DNA from: an uncultured Myxococcales bacterium
GTDB lineage: Bacteria; Myxococcota_A; Polyangia; Polyangiales; Polyangiaceae
DNA length: 64,000 nt
Assembly: GCA_937949945.1 (NCBI GenBank)
Contig: CALFEQ010000020.1
Span: forward strand, 1 to 64,000
Reading direction: 5' to 3'
The position numbers were made by a program, and so were the translations under genes. This document shows, piece after piece, positions 15,738 through 24,760 of the stretch (within the stretch, counting starts at the first letter, position 1; each line of letters starts with the position of its first letter). The notes under the pieces were generated by a model, which was not told where the DNA came from, ran no database searches, and worked only from the letters and a program-made list of their open reading frames with translations.

Positions 15738-16892
15738 ATGGACTTTCGTATCCGGATGGGCGGTGTGTTGGTCGCGGTGCTTGCGCTGGCGGGTTCCTCT
15801 GTCGCCTGCTCGCAACCCGTGATGGAGGAGGGGAAGGGTCACACGACCGCGAAGCTCTTGGCCCCGAAGCCGCTCGTGAAGGTGAAGGCGTCGCCGTCGA
15901 CCAAAGAGAACGAGGGCATTACGGAGTGGCGCATCTTCCGCGGTCGGAACGACGTCGTGCTCTCGGGTTACGGAAAGAACGGGAAGGTCGTGAAGGGCCT
16001 GACGATCGGGTTCCACCAGGACAAGAAGGAAGGTCCCGTCCTGCGCGCGCGCCTCCTCGACGGCTCGCTGTTCGCGATGCGCCACGAGTACGAGGCTGCG
16101 AGGACCGTCACGAACAAGGACGTCGACGAGGACTCCGCAAAGTTCCTCTACACGGCGCTCGGTGACATGCGAGCGCTCAAGACCGCCGTGACGAAGAGCC
16201 CCTCGCGCTTCCGCACGCTCGACACGAGCGGCCTGTTCGACTGCGGCTCGGGCATCGTGTCGATCCTCACGAGCGCCCTCGAGTGCCTGAAGAACTCGGG
16301 CGGCTCCGCGGCCGCGGCCCAGCAGTGCATCGCCGCCGCCCAGAGCGCCGCCGAGCTCGGAGGCCTTTGCACCGGCGGAGTGGACGTGCCGTTCGACCCC
16401 ACGGCGGGCGGTCTCGATCCGTACGGCGACCTCGGCGCGGGCCTTCCGTACGACCCGTACGATCCGTACGGCAACGCGGGCGCGGGCCTTCCGTACGACC
16501 CGTACGATCCGTACGGCAACGCGGGCGCGGGGCTCCCGTACGACCCGTACGATCCGTACGGCAACGCGGGCGCGGGGCTCCCGTACGACCCGTACGATCC
16601 GTACGGCAACGCGGGCGCGGGGCTCCCGTACGATCCGTACGGCACTGGCCTCGGCGACTGGGGCGACTGCGACTTCGGCGACATCTTGGGCGGCCTCGGC
16701 GGGCTCGGTGGCCTCGGTGATCTCGGGCTCGGATGGGATTGGGGTCTCGACCCGTTCGGTGACGGCATGTCCTGTCCGTCGTGCGCTGCCGCGGGCATGG
16801 GCGACATCTGGGCGGATCCCTACAGCGGTCAGGTCGGCTACCCCGGCGACTTCGGCGCCGACGTGTTCGACGGGTTCGGGTTCGGCTTCTGA
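15738..16892 (+). CDS. Secreted repeat protein with 15-residue Tyr/Pro/Asp repeats
   Basis: A 384-residue exported protein (signal MDFRIRMGGVLVAVLALAGS, then SVAC, a likely lipobox; AGGGAGAAAGGA-like ribosome site upstream). The N-terminal half has no known domain but contains conserved-looking strands (EWRIFRGRNDVVLSGYG). The middle has a helical Ala-rich Cys segment (about 170-220). From residue 233 there are four exact copies of GAGLPYDPYDPYGNA plus a truncated fifth, followed by a Gly/Leu/Asp-rich tail ending FDGFGFGF. The tail is very glycine- and aromatic-rich and may be disordered or adhesive. Function unknown; the repeat number is probably variable between strains. Confidence 0.78.
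   Translation: MDFRIRMGGVLVAVLALAGSSVACSQPVMEEGKGHTTAKLLAPKPLVKVKASPSTKENEGITEWRIFRGRNDVVLSGYGKNGKVVKGLTIGFHQDKKEGPVLRARLLDGSLFAMRHEYEAARTVTNKDVDEDSAKFLYTALGDMRALKTAVTKSPSRFRTLDTSGLFDCGSGIVSILTSALECLKNSGGSAAAAQQCIAAAQSAAELGGLCTGGVDVPFDPTAGGLDPYGDLGAGLPYDPYDPYGNAGAGLPYDPYDPYGNAGAGLPYDPYDPYGNAGAGLPYDPYDPYGNAGAGLPYDPYGTGLGDWGDCDFGDILGGLGGLGGLGDLGLGWDWGLDPFGDGMSCPSCAAAGMGDIWADPYSGQVGYPGDFGADVFDGFGFGF
16434..16643 (+). repeat. 45-bp in-frame tandem repeat (4 full units + partial)
   Basis: Four consecutive 45-base units (16434, 16479, 16524, 16569) encode GAGLPYDPYDPYGNA, and a 30-base partial unit follows. Units 1-2 use GGCCTT and units 3-4 GGGCTC for Gly-Leu; otherwise they are identical, which indicates recent expansion. 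Within each unit CCGTACGA repeats again. Confidence 0.95.
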
Positions 16893-16994
16893 TTGTCTTC
16901 CGATGCGTTCGAGGCCTCTCGCTTCGCGGGGGGCCTCGATGCTTTTCGTGCGCTTGCGACAGCCGCGGTCGAGCGGTTCGGGCTCGCCGCGAGG

Positions 16995-17076
16995 ACGAGC
17001 GACTGGCACGCCGCTCCGCAGCTCGACACATTTCCGAGGTGTGTCGAGGCGAGCGTCGCGCCTGTCGCTCGGGCTG
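16995..17076 (-). repeat. Long palindromic repeat, left copy of an inverted pair
   Basis: An 82-base element whose reverse complement matches 18506-18589 almost base for base. It is internally palindromic: CTCGACACA/TGTGTCGAG around a 9-base loop, and an outer arm GAGCGACTGGC against a slightly mismatched partner. It lies in the 316-base gap before the HNH gene, so the pair brackets that gene. No other feature is evident in the gap apart from the ribosome site at 17200. Confidence 0.85.
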
Positions 17077-17208
17077 GCCGGACGCGCATTGCTTCCGCTC
17101 TGAGGCGCGGCTTCTCGAGCCGGAGACCTTTCGAGGTGATCCGTCGTCCGATCGCCACGTCTCGGAGCGGTTTCCGAGGCTCGAAAGTCGCCATGGTAAG
17201 AGCGAGGG

Positions 17209-18668
17209 ATGAACATCGAGGGGCTCTCACGACTGTCGAACGAGGAGCTCCTCTCGAACCTCGCCGCGGTCGTCGGTGACGGTCGGCGTCTCCTCGCGAA
17301 GCTCCTCGCGTACTTGGGTGAGGTGGAAGCACGGGATCTGCACCTCGAAGCAGCCTGCTCCTCCCTGTTCGGCTTCTGTGTCCGCCGGCTCGGGATGAGC
17401 GAAGGCGAAGCGTTCCGTCGTCTGATGGCGGCGCGTCTCGCTCGGCGGCTCCCGATCATTCTGGAGATGGTGGCGAGCGGTGAAATCCACCTCTCGGCGC
17501 TGGTCCTCTCGAGGGATCACCTGACGCCGGAGAACCACCGCGATCTGCTCGCCGGCGCCTGCAAGAAGACGAAGCGCGAAGTTCAGGAGCTCATCGCTGC
17601 GCGCTTCCCGAAGCCGGACGCCCCGACTTCGATCCGCGCGCTCCCGGACACGAGCACGGCGAACGGCCAGGCGGTCCTCGCGATGCCGGATGTGCCAGCG
17701 AGCTCCGCGACGAGCGCACCGAAGCGGCGCGTGCCCGAGGACCGAGGACGAGCCTTGGCGGAGCCGCTCTCGCCGACACGCTACAAGCTGCAAGTCACCA
17801 TCAGCGCGGAGCTGAAGGAAAAGCTCGCGCACGCGACGAATCTGATGATGCACCGCAACCCGACGGGCGATCTCGAGGTGGTCCTCGGGCGCGCCGTCGA
17901 ACTGCTCATCGCGGAGCTCGAGAAGCAGCGGTTCGGCAAGACGAAGCGTCCACGCAAGGAGGCCGACTCGGCGACGACGAAGAGCACGCGACCGGGGTAC
18001 GTCACGAACGCGGTTCGCCGCGAGGTGTACGAGCGCGACGGCGGGCAGTGCACCTTCGTCGACGAGATGGTCGACGCTGCACGGCGCGAGCGTTCTTGGA
18101 GATCGACCACATCCACGAGAGAGCGCTCGGCGGAAGCGGCGACGCGGAGAACGCGAGACTGTTCTGCGCTGCGCACAACAAGCTGCGCGCCAAGCGGACG
18201 TTCGGGAAGGCGTTCGTCGAGAAGCGGATCGAAGGGCGTCGAAGCCGCCGCACGACGACCGAGGCGAATGCGGTTTCGCTTCGCGAGCAGGAGGCCACCC
18301 AGGCTTCGCAACGAGATTCCGAGAAGGACGCAGAAACGATGCCCGCACCGCAGCCGCCCGAAGCTCGCCCTTCCACGTCGAACGTGCCGCCGGCGCCGCT
18401 CGAACACCACGCTACATCGCAGCAACCGAAGGCCGCGTCGGAGCGCCTGAGCGCGTCGCTCGAGACGATCGCGCGGGCGTTGAAACATGGTGAAGAGCTC
18501 TGGGACAGCCCGAGCGACTGGCGCGACGCTCGCTCTCGACACGCCCCAGAAATGTGTCGAGCTGCGGAGCGGCGTGCCAGTCGCTCGTCGTGGCGGAGGG
18601 CAAAAAGCCAGAGCCCATCGAACGTGCGCTGGCGCAAGTTCACGAGCCGTGGGCAGACCTCACCGTGA
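17209..18668 (+). pseudogene. HNH endonuclease gene broken by a one-base frameshift
   Basis: The first frame (from ATG 17209) encodes a helical N-terminal domain typical of myxobacterial HNH endonucleases (LLAKLLAYLGEVEARDLHLE, FGFCVRRLGMSEGEAFRRL) and reaches VRREVYERDGGQCTFVDE at about 18066. The protein then makes sense only in the -1 frame: DGRRCTARAFLEIDHIHERA, followed by LFCAAHNKLRAKRTFG, the complete HNH motif. Restoring one G near 18066 (GAGGATGGTCGA) would rejoin the domains, so a single-base deletion is the simplest reading; sequencing error is possible. In the rejoined frame the C-terminus runs through the right palindromic repeat and stops at 18668. In the original frame the stop is at 18450 after meaningless residues. 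Confidence 0.75.
18506..18589 (+). repeat. Long palindromic repeat, right copy of an inverted pair
   Basis: An 84-base element, inverted relative to 16995-17076, with only a handful of differences and one 2-base indel. The outer stem GAGCGACTGGC/GCCAGTCGCTC is perfect in this copy and the inner stem is CTCGACAC/GTGTCGAG, so it can form a long cruciform or RNA hairpin. It lies inside the terminal part of the rejoined HNH frame. Confidence 0.85.
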
Positions 18669-19631
18669 CGGATTCCTCGCGAACCGCGCCGCCAGCTCGT
18701 CGAGCGCCCGCACGGTCTCGGGCGAGGCTCCCTTCTTCGCTTCCTCGATGAGCGCAGGCGTCTGTGGTGCGTCGACGACCATGAGCGCGTTGTCCGCGGC
18801 CGTCCTCGCTTCGCCCTGGCGCTGCACGAAGGCCGTGACGAGCGCGCGGGCGGCGAGCTCGCGGACGCGCGACTCCTCCGCTCGGTCCGTCATGGTCTGC
18901 CAGGCCCATGCGTTGCCGGCGCGGCCGAGGGAGCGCGCGGCGACGCGTGCGGTCTCGTCGTCGGTCGCCGTGCGGAGGCGGGCGGCGATCGCCTCGGCCA
19001 CGCGGGCGCGGCGGCATTCGCCCATTCCGGCGAGGATCGCGCGTGCGCGAGCGCCGGTCGATGCGTCGAGCGCGCGGAGGATGCGGGTCGCGGCCTCGTC
19101 CGTGCCGAGGCGGGCGACGGCTTCGGCGGCCGTCCGCGTCGTGTCTTCGTCGGCGCTCGTGTCGTCGAGGATGGCCGTGAGGACGGGGAGGGCGCGTGGA
19201 TCGCGCAGGAGGCCGACGGCCTCGATGAGATCGCGACGGATCGCCGGGGCGGCCTTCGCGGAGATGCCCTTCGGCGCGTCGAGCGCGAGCATCTCGAGCA
19301 TCGGCATGAGCGCGCTCGGGCCGAGCTTCGCGAGGTAGAGGGCGATGGGGGCTCGGCGACCACGTGCGCGTGCGTGGGCCGTCTCGGCGCTCGTGATGAT
19401 TCCTTGCACGGTCACGAACGGGCGGACGTCGACGGCGCGCGCGCGCGCCACCTCGCGGCGCAGCTCGGCCTGCGCGGCTGCCGGGATGCGGACGACCAGC
19501 GACTGTGGCTCGGCTGCGGCCGTGTCGGCGGCGGCGATGCTCGCCAGGATGGCGCCGATCGCCACGAGGGCGCGGATGGTTCGGTTGCCGTGCTCGGTGC
19601 GGATCCTCGTCGATGTCTTGGTCGAGGTCAT
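18660..19631 (-). CDS. HEAT-repeat exported protein
   Basis: A 323-residue protein whose ATG (19631) overlaps the TGA of the deiminase gene (ATGA). The leader (ALVAIGAILASIAAADTAAA) suggests export. The body consists of alpha-helical HEAT-like repeats (DPRALPVLTAILDDTSADED..AAEAVARLG, then further repeats with the pattern A..R.L...D). HEAT scaffolds usually bind proteins. Tight coupling to a protein-arginine deiminase suggests it helps or regulates that enzyme, which is inference. No catalytic motif is visible. Its 3' end overlaps by nine bases the end of the rejoined HNH frame on the other strand. Confidence 0.78.
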   Translation of the reverse strand: MTSTKTSTRIRTEHGNRTIRALVAIGAILASIAAADTAAAEPQSLVVRIPAAAQAELRREVARARAVDVRPFVTVQGIITSAETAHARARGRRAPIALYLAKLGPSALMPMLEMLALDAPKGISAKAAPAIRRDLIEAVGLLRDPRALPVLTAILDDTSADEDTTRTAAEAVARLGTDEAATRILRALDASTGARARAILAGMGECRRARVAEAIAARLRTATDDETARVAARSLGRAGNAWAWQTMTDRAEESRVRELAARALVTAFVQRQGEARTAADNALMVVDAPQTPALIEEAKKGASPETVRALDELAARFARNPSR

Positions 19632-21460
19632 CGGCCGCTCTCCCACCACTTCACGTCCGGGATTTCGCGCATCGTGTTCGTCCCGCAATGCACCTCGCCC
19701 ATTCCGACGTGGTATTCCCAGTCCTCGAGGAAGTCGACCGTGATGCCGAGCTCGGCGAGCGGCTCGGCGATCGCCTTCTTGAAGATGTCCTCGCCGCCGA
19801 TGACGGGGCCGTGCGGATCGGGCGCGGCGAAGCGCGTGTCCGAGAGGTAGATGCCGTTCACGGTCGCCGGCTGGTAGGCGACGGACTTGCCGTCGTAGGT
19901 CGTGTGCAAGAACGGGATGCGGATGATCTCGTCGTCCGTGAGGCCGGTCGCCTTCTTGAGGACCGCGAGCTGGGCGTCGACCTCGACGGCCGCCTCCGCG
20001 CTCGCCCGCATCACCTCCGTGTCGGCGAGCACCTGACGGATCGTGACTTGGGCCGAGCGCTCGAGGCCGGTCTCGAAGTCGTACCAGGTCTTTCCGACGA
20101 ACATGGGCACGTTGCCGCGCCCGGCCTGGACCTGCTCCTCGAGCATCTTGCGCGCGAGCCGCGCGTCGTTGACGAGGACCTTCCAGCCGCGCTTCGTGTT
20201 CGCCTTCACGAAGGAGATGGTTTCGTCGACGTGGGCGACGAGCAGCCAGGAGGTGTCGACGTCGATCGGAGGCTGCTGGAGCTGCGCCTCGATCATCGTG
20301 GAGAACGACGGGTCGGGGAAGAACGACTTCGTCTTGCCGCGGATGACACGCCCGAGAGGGAAGCTCTCGCCGTCCTTCTCGTACGGCGGCACCGTCTCGA
20401 AGTTGCCGAACGAGTTGAGCGTGTCCATGCGGACGTCGTGCTTCCGGTCGAACTGCTGGATGCCGGCGACGTCCTTGCCGCGCATGCGGAAGACGAACTT
20501 GCCGGCGGGGCGCAGCGGGGACTTCTCGTCCTCCGGCTCGAACACGTTGGCCGAGCGGTAGTTCACGCGCATGACGTGCTGGGTGCCGCCCGGGCCCGGC
20601 ATCGACATGAACGCGGGCTCGAAGAAGTCCTGCGTCCACGGATCGTCCGTGTCGATCGTCTGCGGCGCGTCGAGGCCGGCGGCGCTGCACGCCTTGACGA
20701 GGTCTCTGCGCATCGCCGCGTTGCCCGGCGTGCGCGTGTTCGAGACCCAGACCTTCTCCGCGGGCAAGAGGTGGTGATACGTCAGCACCGGCGCCACGCG
20801 CATGCGGACGGTGTCGGTCGACTCGCCCTTCGACGACGTGACCGTGAACACGACGTCCACGTATCCGTCCCAGGTGTCGAGGTCGCGCACGATGTCCTTC
20901 GCCTCGATCGCGAGCTCGATCCCTTCGCGGATCTCGTCCGCGTAGAACTCCGTGTCGTCGTCGAGGGGCGTGAAGTCCGTGGGGCCGGGGCCGCTCCTGT
21001 AGAAGAGGCGCACGAACGGCCGTGCCTTCTTCGTCTCGGGCCCGATCGTGAAGTGCCCGATCGCGTCGTCGGGCGTCTTCGGCCACGGACGCGTCTTCAG
21101 GCGGGCGAGGTCGAGCGCGTCGTCCTCGCCGTTGACCACTTCGTCGCTCGCGTCGTTGCAGTCGGCGATGGTGACGTCGTCGAGGTTCGACCTGCAGCGC
21201 TCGTCGTCGTCGTCGATGTTCGCGAGGAAGATCGCTCCGGTCCTCGCGTTCCATGCCGTCTTGTCCTCGGCGTCCGAGTCGTCGTCGAAGCGGATCTCGC
21301 CGTCTCGGTTCGAGTCGGCGCGCAGGTCCGCGAGGACGTCGGGCTCGTCGGCCTCCCGGCCTCCCGAAGAAGAGTAGGAAGTGGAGGAGGTGGTCCCCTC
21401 CGCGGCGCACGCCGCGACCATCCCGGCCGCGAGGAGCAGCCACCCACGTGACGTGACCAT
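19628..21460 (-). CDS. Secreted protein-arginine deiminase lipoprotein
   Basis: A 610-residue protein of the animal-type PAD family, which converts protein arginine to citrulline. The leader ends LLAAGMVAAC, a lipobox. A calcium-binding-like acidic segment follows (ADSNRDGEIRFDDDSDAED, GAIFLANIDDDDERC), also typical of bacterial PADs. The catalytic residues align with human PAD4: Asp in DPWTQDFFE (about D273), His and Asp in AHVDETISFV (H410, D412), and the nucleophile Cys in GEVHCGTN (C592). SFGNFE and DTRFAAPDPHGP are further family motifs. All catalytic residues are present, so activity is expected, outside the cytoplasm. It is coupled to a HEAT-repeat gene. The family is sparsely distributed in bacteria. 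Confidence 0.9.
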   Translation of the reverse strand: MVTSRGWLLLAAGMVAACAAEGTTSSTSYSSSGGREADEPDVLADLRADSNRDGEIRFDDDSDAEDKTAWNARTGAIFLANIDDDDERCRSNLDDVTIADCNDASDEVVNGEDDALDLARLKTRPWPKTPDDAIGHFTIGPETKKARPFVRLFYRSGPGPTDFTPLDDDTEFYADEIREGIELAIEAKDIVRDLDTWDGYVDVVFTVTSSKGESTDTVRMRVAPVLTYHHLLPAEKVWVSNTRTPGNAAMRRDLVKACSAAGLDAPQTIDTDDPWTQDFFEPAFMSMPGPGGTQHVMRVNYRSANVFEPEDEKSPLRPAGKFVFRMRGKDVAGIQQFDRKHDVRMDTLNSFGNFETVPPYEKDGESFPLGRVIRGKTKSFFPDPSFSTMIEAQLQQPPIDVDTSWLLVAHVDETISFVKANTKRGWKVLVNDARLARKMLEEQVQAGRGNVPMFVGKTWYDFETGLERSAQVTIRQVLADTEVMRASAEAAVEVDAQLAVLKKATGLTDDEIIRIPFLHTTYDGKSVAYQPATVNGIYLSDTRFAAPDPHGPVIGGEDIFKKAIAEPLAELGITVDFLEDWEYHVGMGEVHCGTNTMREIPDVKWWESGR

Positions 21461-21720
21461 CGCCGGTCATGCGAGCAACAAACGGGCCGGTCGCTCTGCA
21501 CCGCCAACGTCGCGAGAACCCGTCCGATCCAGGCACGTCCGCACGCCGGGAATCCAGGTGCGGGGGATCGGATCAACCGTGCGAGATCGTTCCCTTCCTG
21601 TCGGGTGCGCCTGCATTTTTCCGCGGCCCACCGTCAATTCTCGAACGGTGGGCGAGCAAATGCTCACGGAGGATGGTGCGTTTGTGCACTCCTCGAGGGG
21701 ATGGGGGGTGATCTCGCCGA
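21461..21720. other. Intergenic gap, nothing recognised
   Basis: A 260-base gap upstream of the deiminase gene and downstream of the EEP nuclease gene (both minus). It should hold the deiminase promoter. The stretch TTTGTGCACTCC and a somewhat AT-richer patch near 21610-21680 are visible but give no confident promoter call. Confidence 0.3.
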
Positions 21721-22479
21721 TCACGCCTTCCGGTTCGGGTCCTGGCGCTCGAGGACGGCCTCGATGGGCAGGTGGTCCGACGGCTCGGTCTCGCTCGGTA
21801 GCGGGGTGTCGTCTTCGACCGGGGGCAGGGGCGTCGGCGTGGACTTGAAGTCCGGCGAGTGGAGGATGAAGTCGATGCGCTTCTTCTTTCCGTTCGCGTT
21901 GCACGTGTACGCGTTCGGCAGCGAGGCGTACGCATCGATGAAGCCGCGCTCGAGCGCGAGCGCGACGACGTCGCTGTTCGGCTCCGCGTTGAAGTCGCCG
22001 CAGATGATGCGTGGTCCGGTGGGCCACGTCTCGAGCACCTCGCCGAGCTGGATGCGGCCGCGATGCTCCTCCTTCGGAGTGCTCTCCGGCTCCCACTTGA
22101 GATGGGTGCTCACGACGCTCACGCCCGCGAAGGTCACGCCGAGCGCGATGTGCGTCGAGTGATCGGTGAACACGTACTCCTTCCACTCGGGCTCCGTCGT
22201 GAGCGCGTGCCGCACGAAGATCGCGCAGCCCTCGCCCTTGCCTCGCTTTCTGAAGAGGCGCCCGCTCGACTCCGTCAGTCGCTCCTGGAGGATGTTGAAC
22301 AACGCCGTGTCGACCTCCTGGAGGCACAGGATGTCGACCTTCGCCATCGAGAGGATGCGCTCGGCCACGGCTCGTCTGCGGCCTGCGCGATCGAGGACAC
22401 TCTGAGGCGTGTACGGGTAGTACTCACGACGCACGTAGGCATCCGCGAGCACGTTCCACGAGACGACCCGGATAGCCAC
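21721..22479 (-). CDS. Endonuclease/exonuclease/phosphatase (EEP) family protein
   Basis: A 252-residue EEP-fold hydrolase. GTG 22479 is used because the fold starts at once (IRVVSWNVLADAYV), while further in-frame upstream codons are basic noise over the divergent gene's promoter. Motifs: SWNVLA, LCLQEVD (metal ligand Glu), STHLKW, ICGDFNAEPNS (catalytic Asp/Asn), RIDFIL and PSDHLPI (catalytic Asp-His). The YYPYTPQSVLDRAGRR region resembles CCR4/nocturnin-like members, which act on nucleic acid or phosphorylated small molecules. Substrate cannot be assigned. No signal peptide, so it is cytoplasmic. Confidence 0.88.
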   Translation of the reverse strand: MAIRVVSWNVLADAYVRREYYPYTPQSVLDRAGRRRAVAERILSMAKVDILCLQEVDTALFNILQERLTESSGRLFRKRGKGEGCAIFVRHALTTEPEWKEYVFTDHSTHIALGVTFAGVSVVSTHLKWEPESTPKEEHRGRIQLGEVLETWPTGPRIICGDFNAEPNSDVVALALERGFIDAYASLPNAYTCNANGKKKRIDFILHSPDFKSTPTPLPPVEDDTPLPSETEPSDHLPIEAVLERQDPNRKA

Positions 22480-22654
22480 GCGGCGATTCTCGATAAGATT
22501 GCGGCTTCTGGCAATCGTTCTCCGGAGGCGGAGCTTTGCGTCGAGGCGCGAAATGGCGCGCGGTCGCCGTCGCTCGGGACGGCGTTTCTGCGCCCGACGC
22601 CGCGGGCTCGGCGTCTTCGTACGTGTTATGATCGAACGTGGAGCCGAGGCGATC

Positions 22655-24742
22655 ATGAAGAGCTGGGGAGGTGTTCGCTCGGGCACGCTCGTGATGTTGT
22701 GCGGCGCCGCGCTCGCGGTGGCGTGCGCCGACGTCATCGGCTTCCCCGATCGCCGGCTCGCCGACTCCGACATCGTGCCGTCCGGCCCCGCGAACGGCGC
22801 GTTCTCGAAGACCGCGATCGACTTCGGGCTCGTGCCCTGCGGCGGCGAAGCGCCGCCCGATCAGACGCTCACGATCACGAACCTCGGCGCGGAGCCGCTC
22901 ACGTGGAGCGCCACGCTCTCCGAGACGCCCGAGTTCTCCATCACCGGGCCGGCCGGTGGAACGCTCGGCGGCGGAGAGTCGGCGACCATCACGATCACGG
23001 CGACCGCCGTCCCGGCGACGACCGACGCGAATCACACGGCGCAGGCGACGCTCACGATCGAGAGCAACGACGCGAAGAAGCCGAAGACGGAGATCCCGAT
23101 CAAGCGCGTCGCGGGCGGCGCCAAGCTCGACGTCTTGCCGATCACCGCCGACTTCGGCGAGGCGCCTCTCAACGTCGCCGCGGGGGACGTGCCCATCGTC
23201 CTGAAGAACGAGGGCAACCAGCCGGTCACGGTGGAGCTCGCGCAGCCCGAGGACGCGCAGTTCTCGCTCACGTGGAACGGCGCGCCGGCGCCCATCACCG
23301 TCGAGCCGGGCGGCACCGTGCCGGGCCTCGTCGCCAAGTTCAAGCCGACGCAGCTCGCGGCGTCGGTCGCCACCGTGCCCATCAAGGCGAACGGCACCGT
23401 TTGTGGTGCGAGCGCGTCGACGCTCACGCTGAGCGGCAAGGGGGCGCCGAGCACGGCGAGCGTGCAGCCCGGATCGCTCGACTTCGGCATGGTCGATTGC
23501 GGAAAGACCGCCGCGCCGAAGACCGTCAACATCATCAACACGGGGACCGATCCGTTCGACTGGCGAGCCACGCTGACCGGCACCACGCACTACACCCTGA
23601 GCGAGACGAGCGGCACGCTCGCCGGCGGCGCCACCAAGCAGATCACGGTCACGCCGAAGCCGATCCCGTCGACGAGCGCCGTCACGCCGAACCTCTACGG
23701 CGGCATCCTCACGATCACCACGACCGCTCCGGGTGACGAGCCGCACGTCCTCGAGATCCGCCAGACGGCGTACGGCGCGATCCTCACGCAGTCCGCCGCG
23801 TCGGTGAACTTCGGCAGCGTGCGCGTGAACACGACCGCGACGTCGCCGTTCACGGTCGTCAACGCCGGCAACGCTCCCGCGACGGTGTCGTACGCCGTGA
23901 ACAACGCCGTGTTCAACCTGGCGCCGGCGGCCAACGTGGTGACCGGGGGCGCGACGTATCAGGTCCAGGCTTCGTTCACGCCGCCCGCGGAGTCGACGTA
24001 CGACGGGACCGCGACGATGTCCGTCACGGACACCGTGCTCTGTGGGCCGCTCCCCGGTCCGCTGACGTTGACCGGCAAGGGCGCGAAGAGCGCGGCGCTG
24101 TCGCCGACGAACGTCGACTTCGGCCTCGTCAATTGCAACACGCAGGCGCAGGCGAAGACTGTCACGCTGACGAACACCGGCCTCCTGATGTTCTCTTGGA
24201 CGGCGTCGGTCGGCACGAGCTACTACACGATCAGCCCGAAGACGGGCGTCCTCGCGCCGGGTGCGTCGGCCACCATCACGATCACGCCGATCCGGATCCC
24301 GGCCACGTCGATGACGACCGCGGATCTCTACGCGGACGTGCTGAAGATCGAGACGCTGCCTTCGCTCGAGTCTCCGTACCTCGCCTCGCTGCACATGACC
24401 GCGCGTGGCGCGGTCCTCTCGTTCAACCGGACGTCGATCGACTTCGGCGAGGTCAGGGTGGACGACGACGCGACGAGGACCTTCTCCGTGATCAACAGCG
24501 GGAACGTCACGGCGAACGTGAGGCTCTCCGCCTCGGGGCAGGGCTTCTCCGTCATTCCCACGAACCGGAACGTGAACGGAGGAGCGTCGTTCACGGCGTC
24601 CGCGCGATTCAAGCCGACGTCCGAAGGCCCGAAGACCGGCGCGATCAACCTCTCGACGGAGGCGCCCCTCTGCGGCCCGCTCCCTGCGCCGCTGGAGCTG
24701 AAGGGCTCCGGGAAGAGGCGGCAGGGCGGGGGCGACGACTAG
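22655..24742 (+). CDS. Choice-of-anchor D (HYDIN/ASH Ig-like) lipoprotein
   Basis: A 695-residue surface lipoprotein. ATG 22655 follows GAGG at good spacing and gives a signal ending ALAVAC; another ATG 27 bases upstream is possible. The mature chain is six to seven Ig-like domains of the ASH/HYDIN type, each with the motif DFG-x-[VM]-[PDNR]-C or NFGSVRV followed by TVxIxNTG or PFTVVNAG (for example IDFGLVPCGGEAP, LDFGMVDCGKTAAP, VDFGLVNCNTQA, IDFGEVRVDDDA). Odd- and even-numbered domains alternate between a Cys-containing and a Cys-free type, so the unit of duplication is probably a domain pair. These domains bind other proteins; no enzyme domain is present. Confidence 0.85.
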   Translation: MKSWGGVRSGTLVMLCGAALAVACADVIGFPDRRLADSDIVPSGPANGAFSKTAIDFGLVPCGGEAPPDQTLTITNLGAEPLTWSATLSETPEFSITGPAGGTLGGGESATITITATAVPATTDANHTAQATLTIESNDAKKPKTEIPIKRVAGGAKLDVLPITADFGEAPLNVAAGDVPIVLKNEGNQPVTVELAQPEDAQFSLTWNGAPAPITVEPGGTVPGLVAKFKPTQLAASVATVPIKANGTVCGASASTLTLSGKGAPSTASVQPGSLDFGMVDCGKTAAPKTVNIINTGTDPFDWRATLTGTTHYTLSETSGTLAGGATKQITVTPKPIPSTSAVTPNLYGGILTITTTAPGDEPHVLEIRQTAYGAILTQSAASVNFGSVRVNTTATSPFTVVNAGNAPATVSYAVNNAVFNLAPAANVVTGGATYQVQASFTPPAESTYDGTATMSVTDTVLCGPLPGPLTLTGKGAKSAALSPTNVDFGLVNCNTQAQAKTVTLTNTGLLMFSWTASVGTSYYTISPKTGVLAPGASATITITPIRIPATSMTTADLYADVLKIETLPSLESPYLASLHMTARGAVLSFNRTSIDFGEVRVDDDATRTFSVINSGNVTANVRLSASGQGFSVIPTNRNVNGGASFTASARFKPTSEGPKTGAINLSTEAPLCGPLPAPLELKGSGKRRQGGGDD

Positions 24743-24760
24743 TCGTCGAGCGCGCCACGC

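Noticed and set aside
16434..16643. Tandem repeats as a possible CRISPR array
   Set aside because: Units are contiguous, in frame and multiples of three, with no unique spacers; they code for a repeat peptide.
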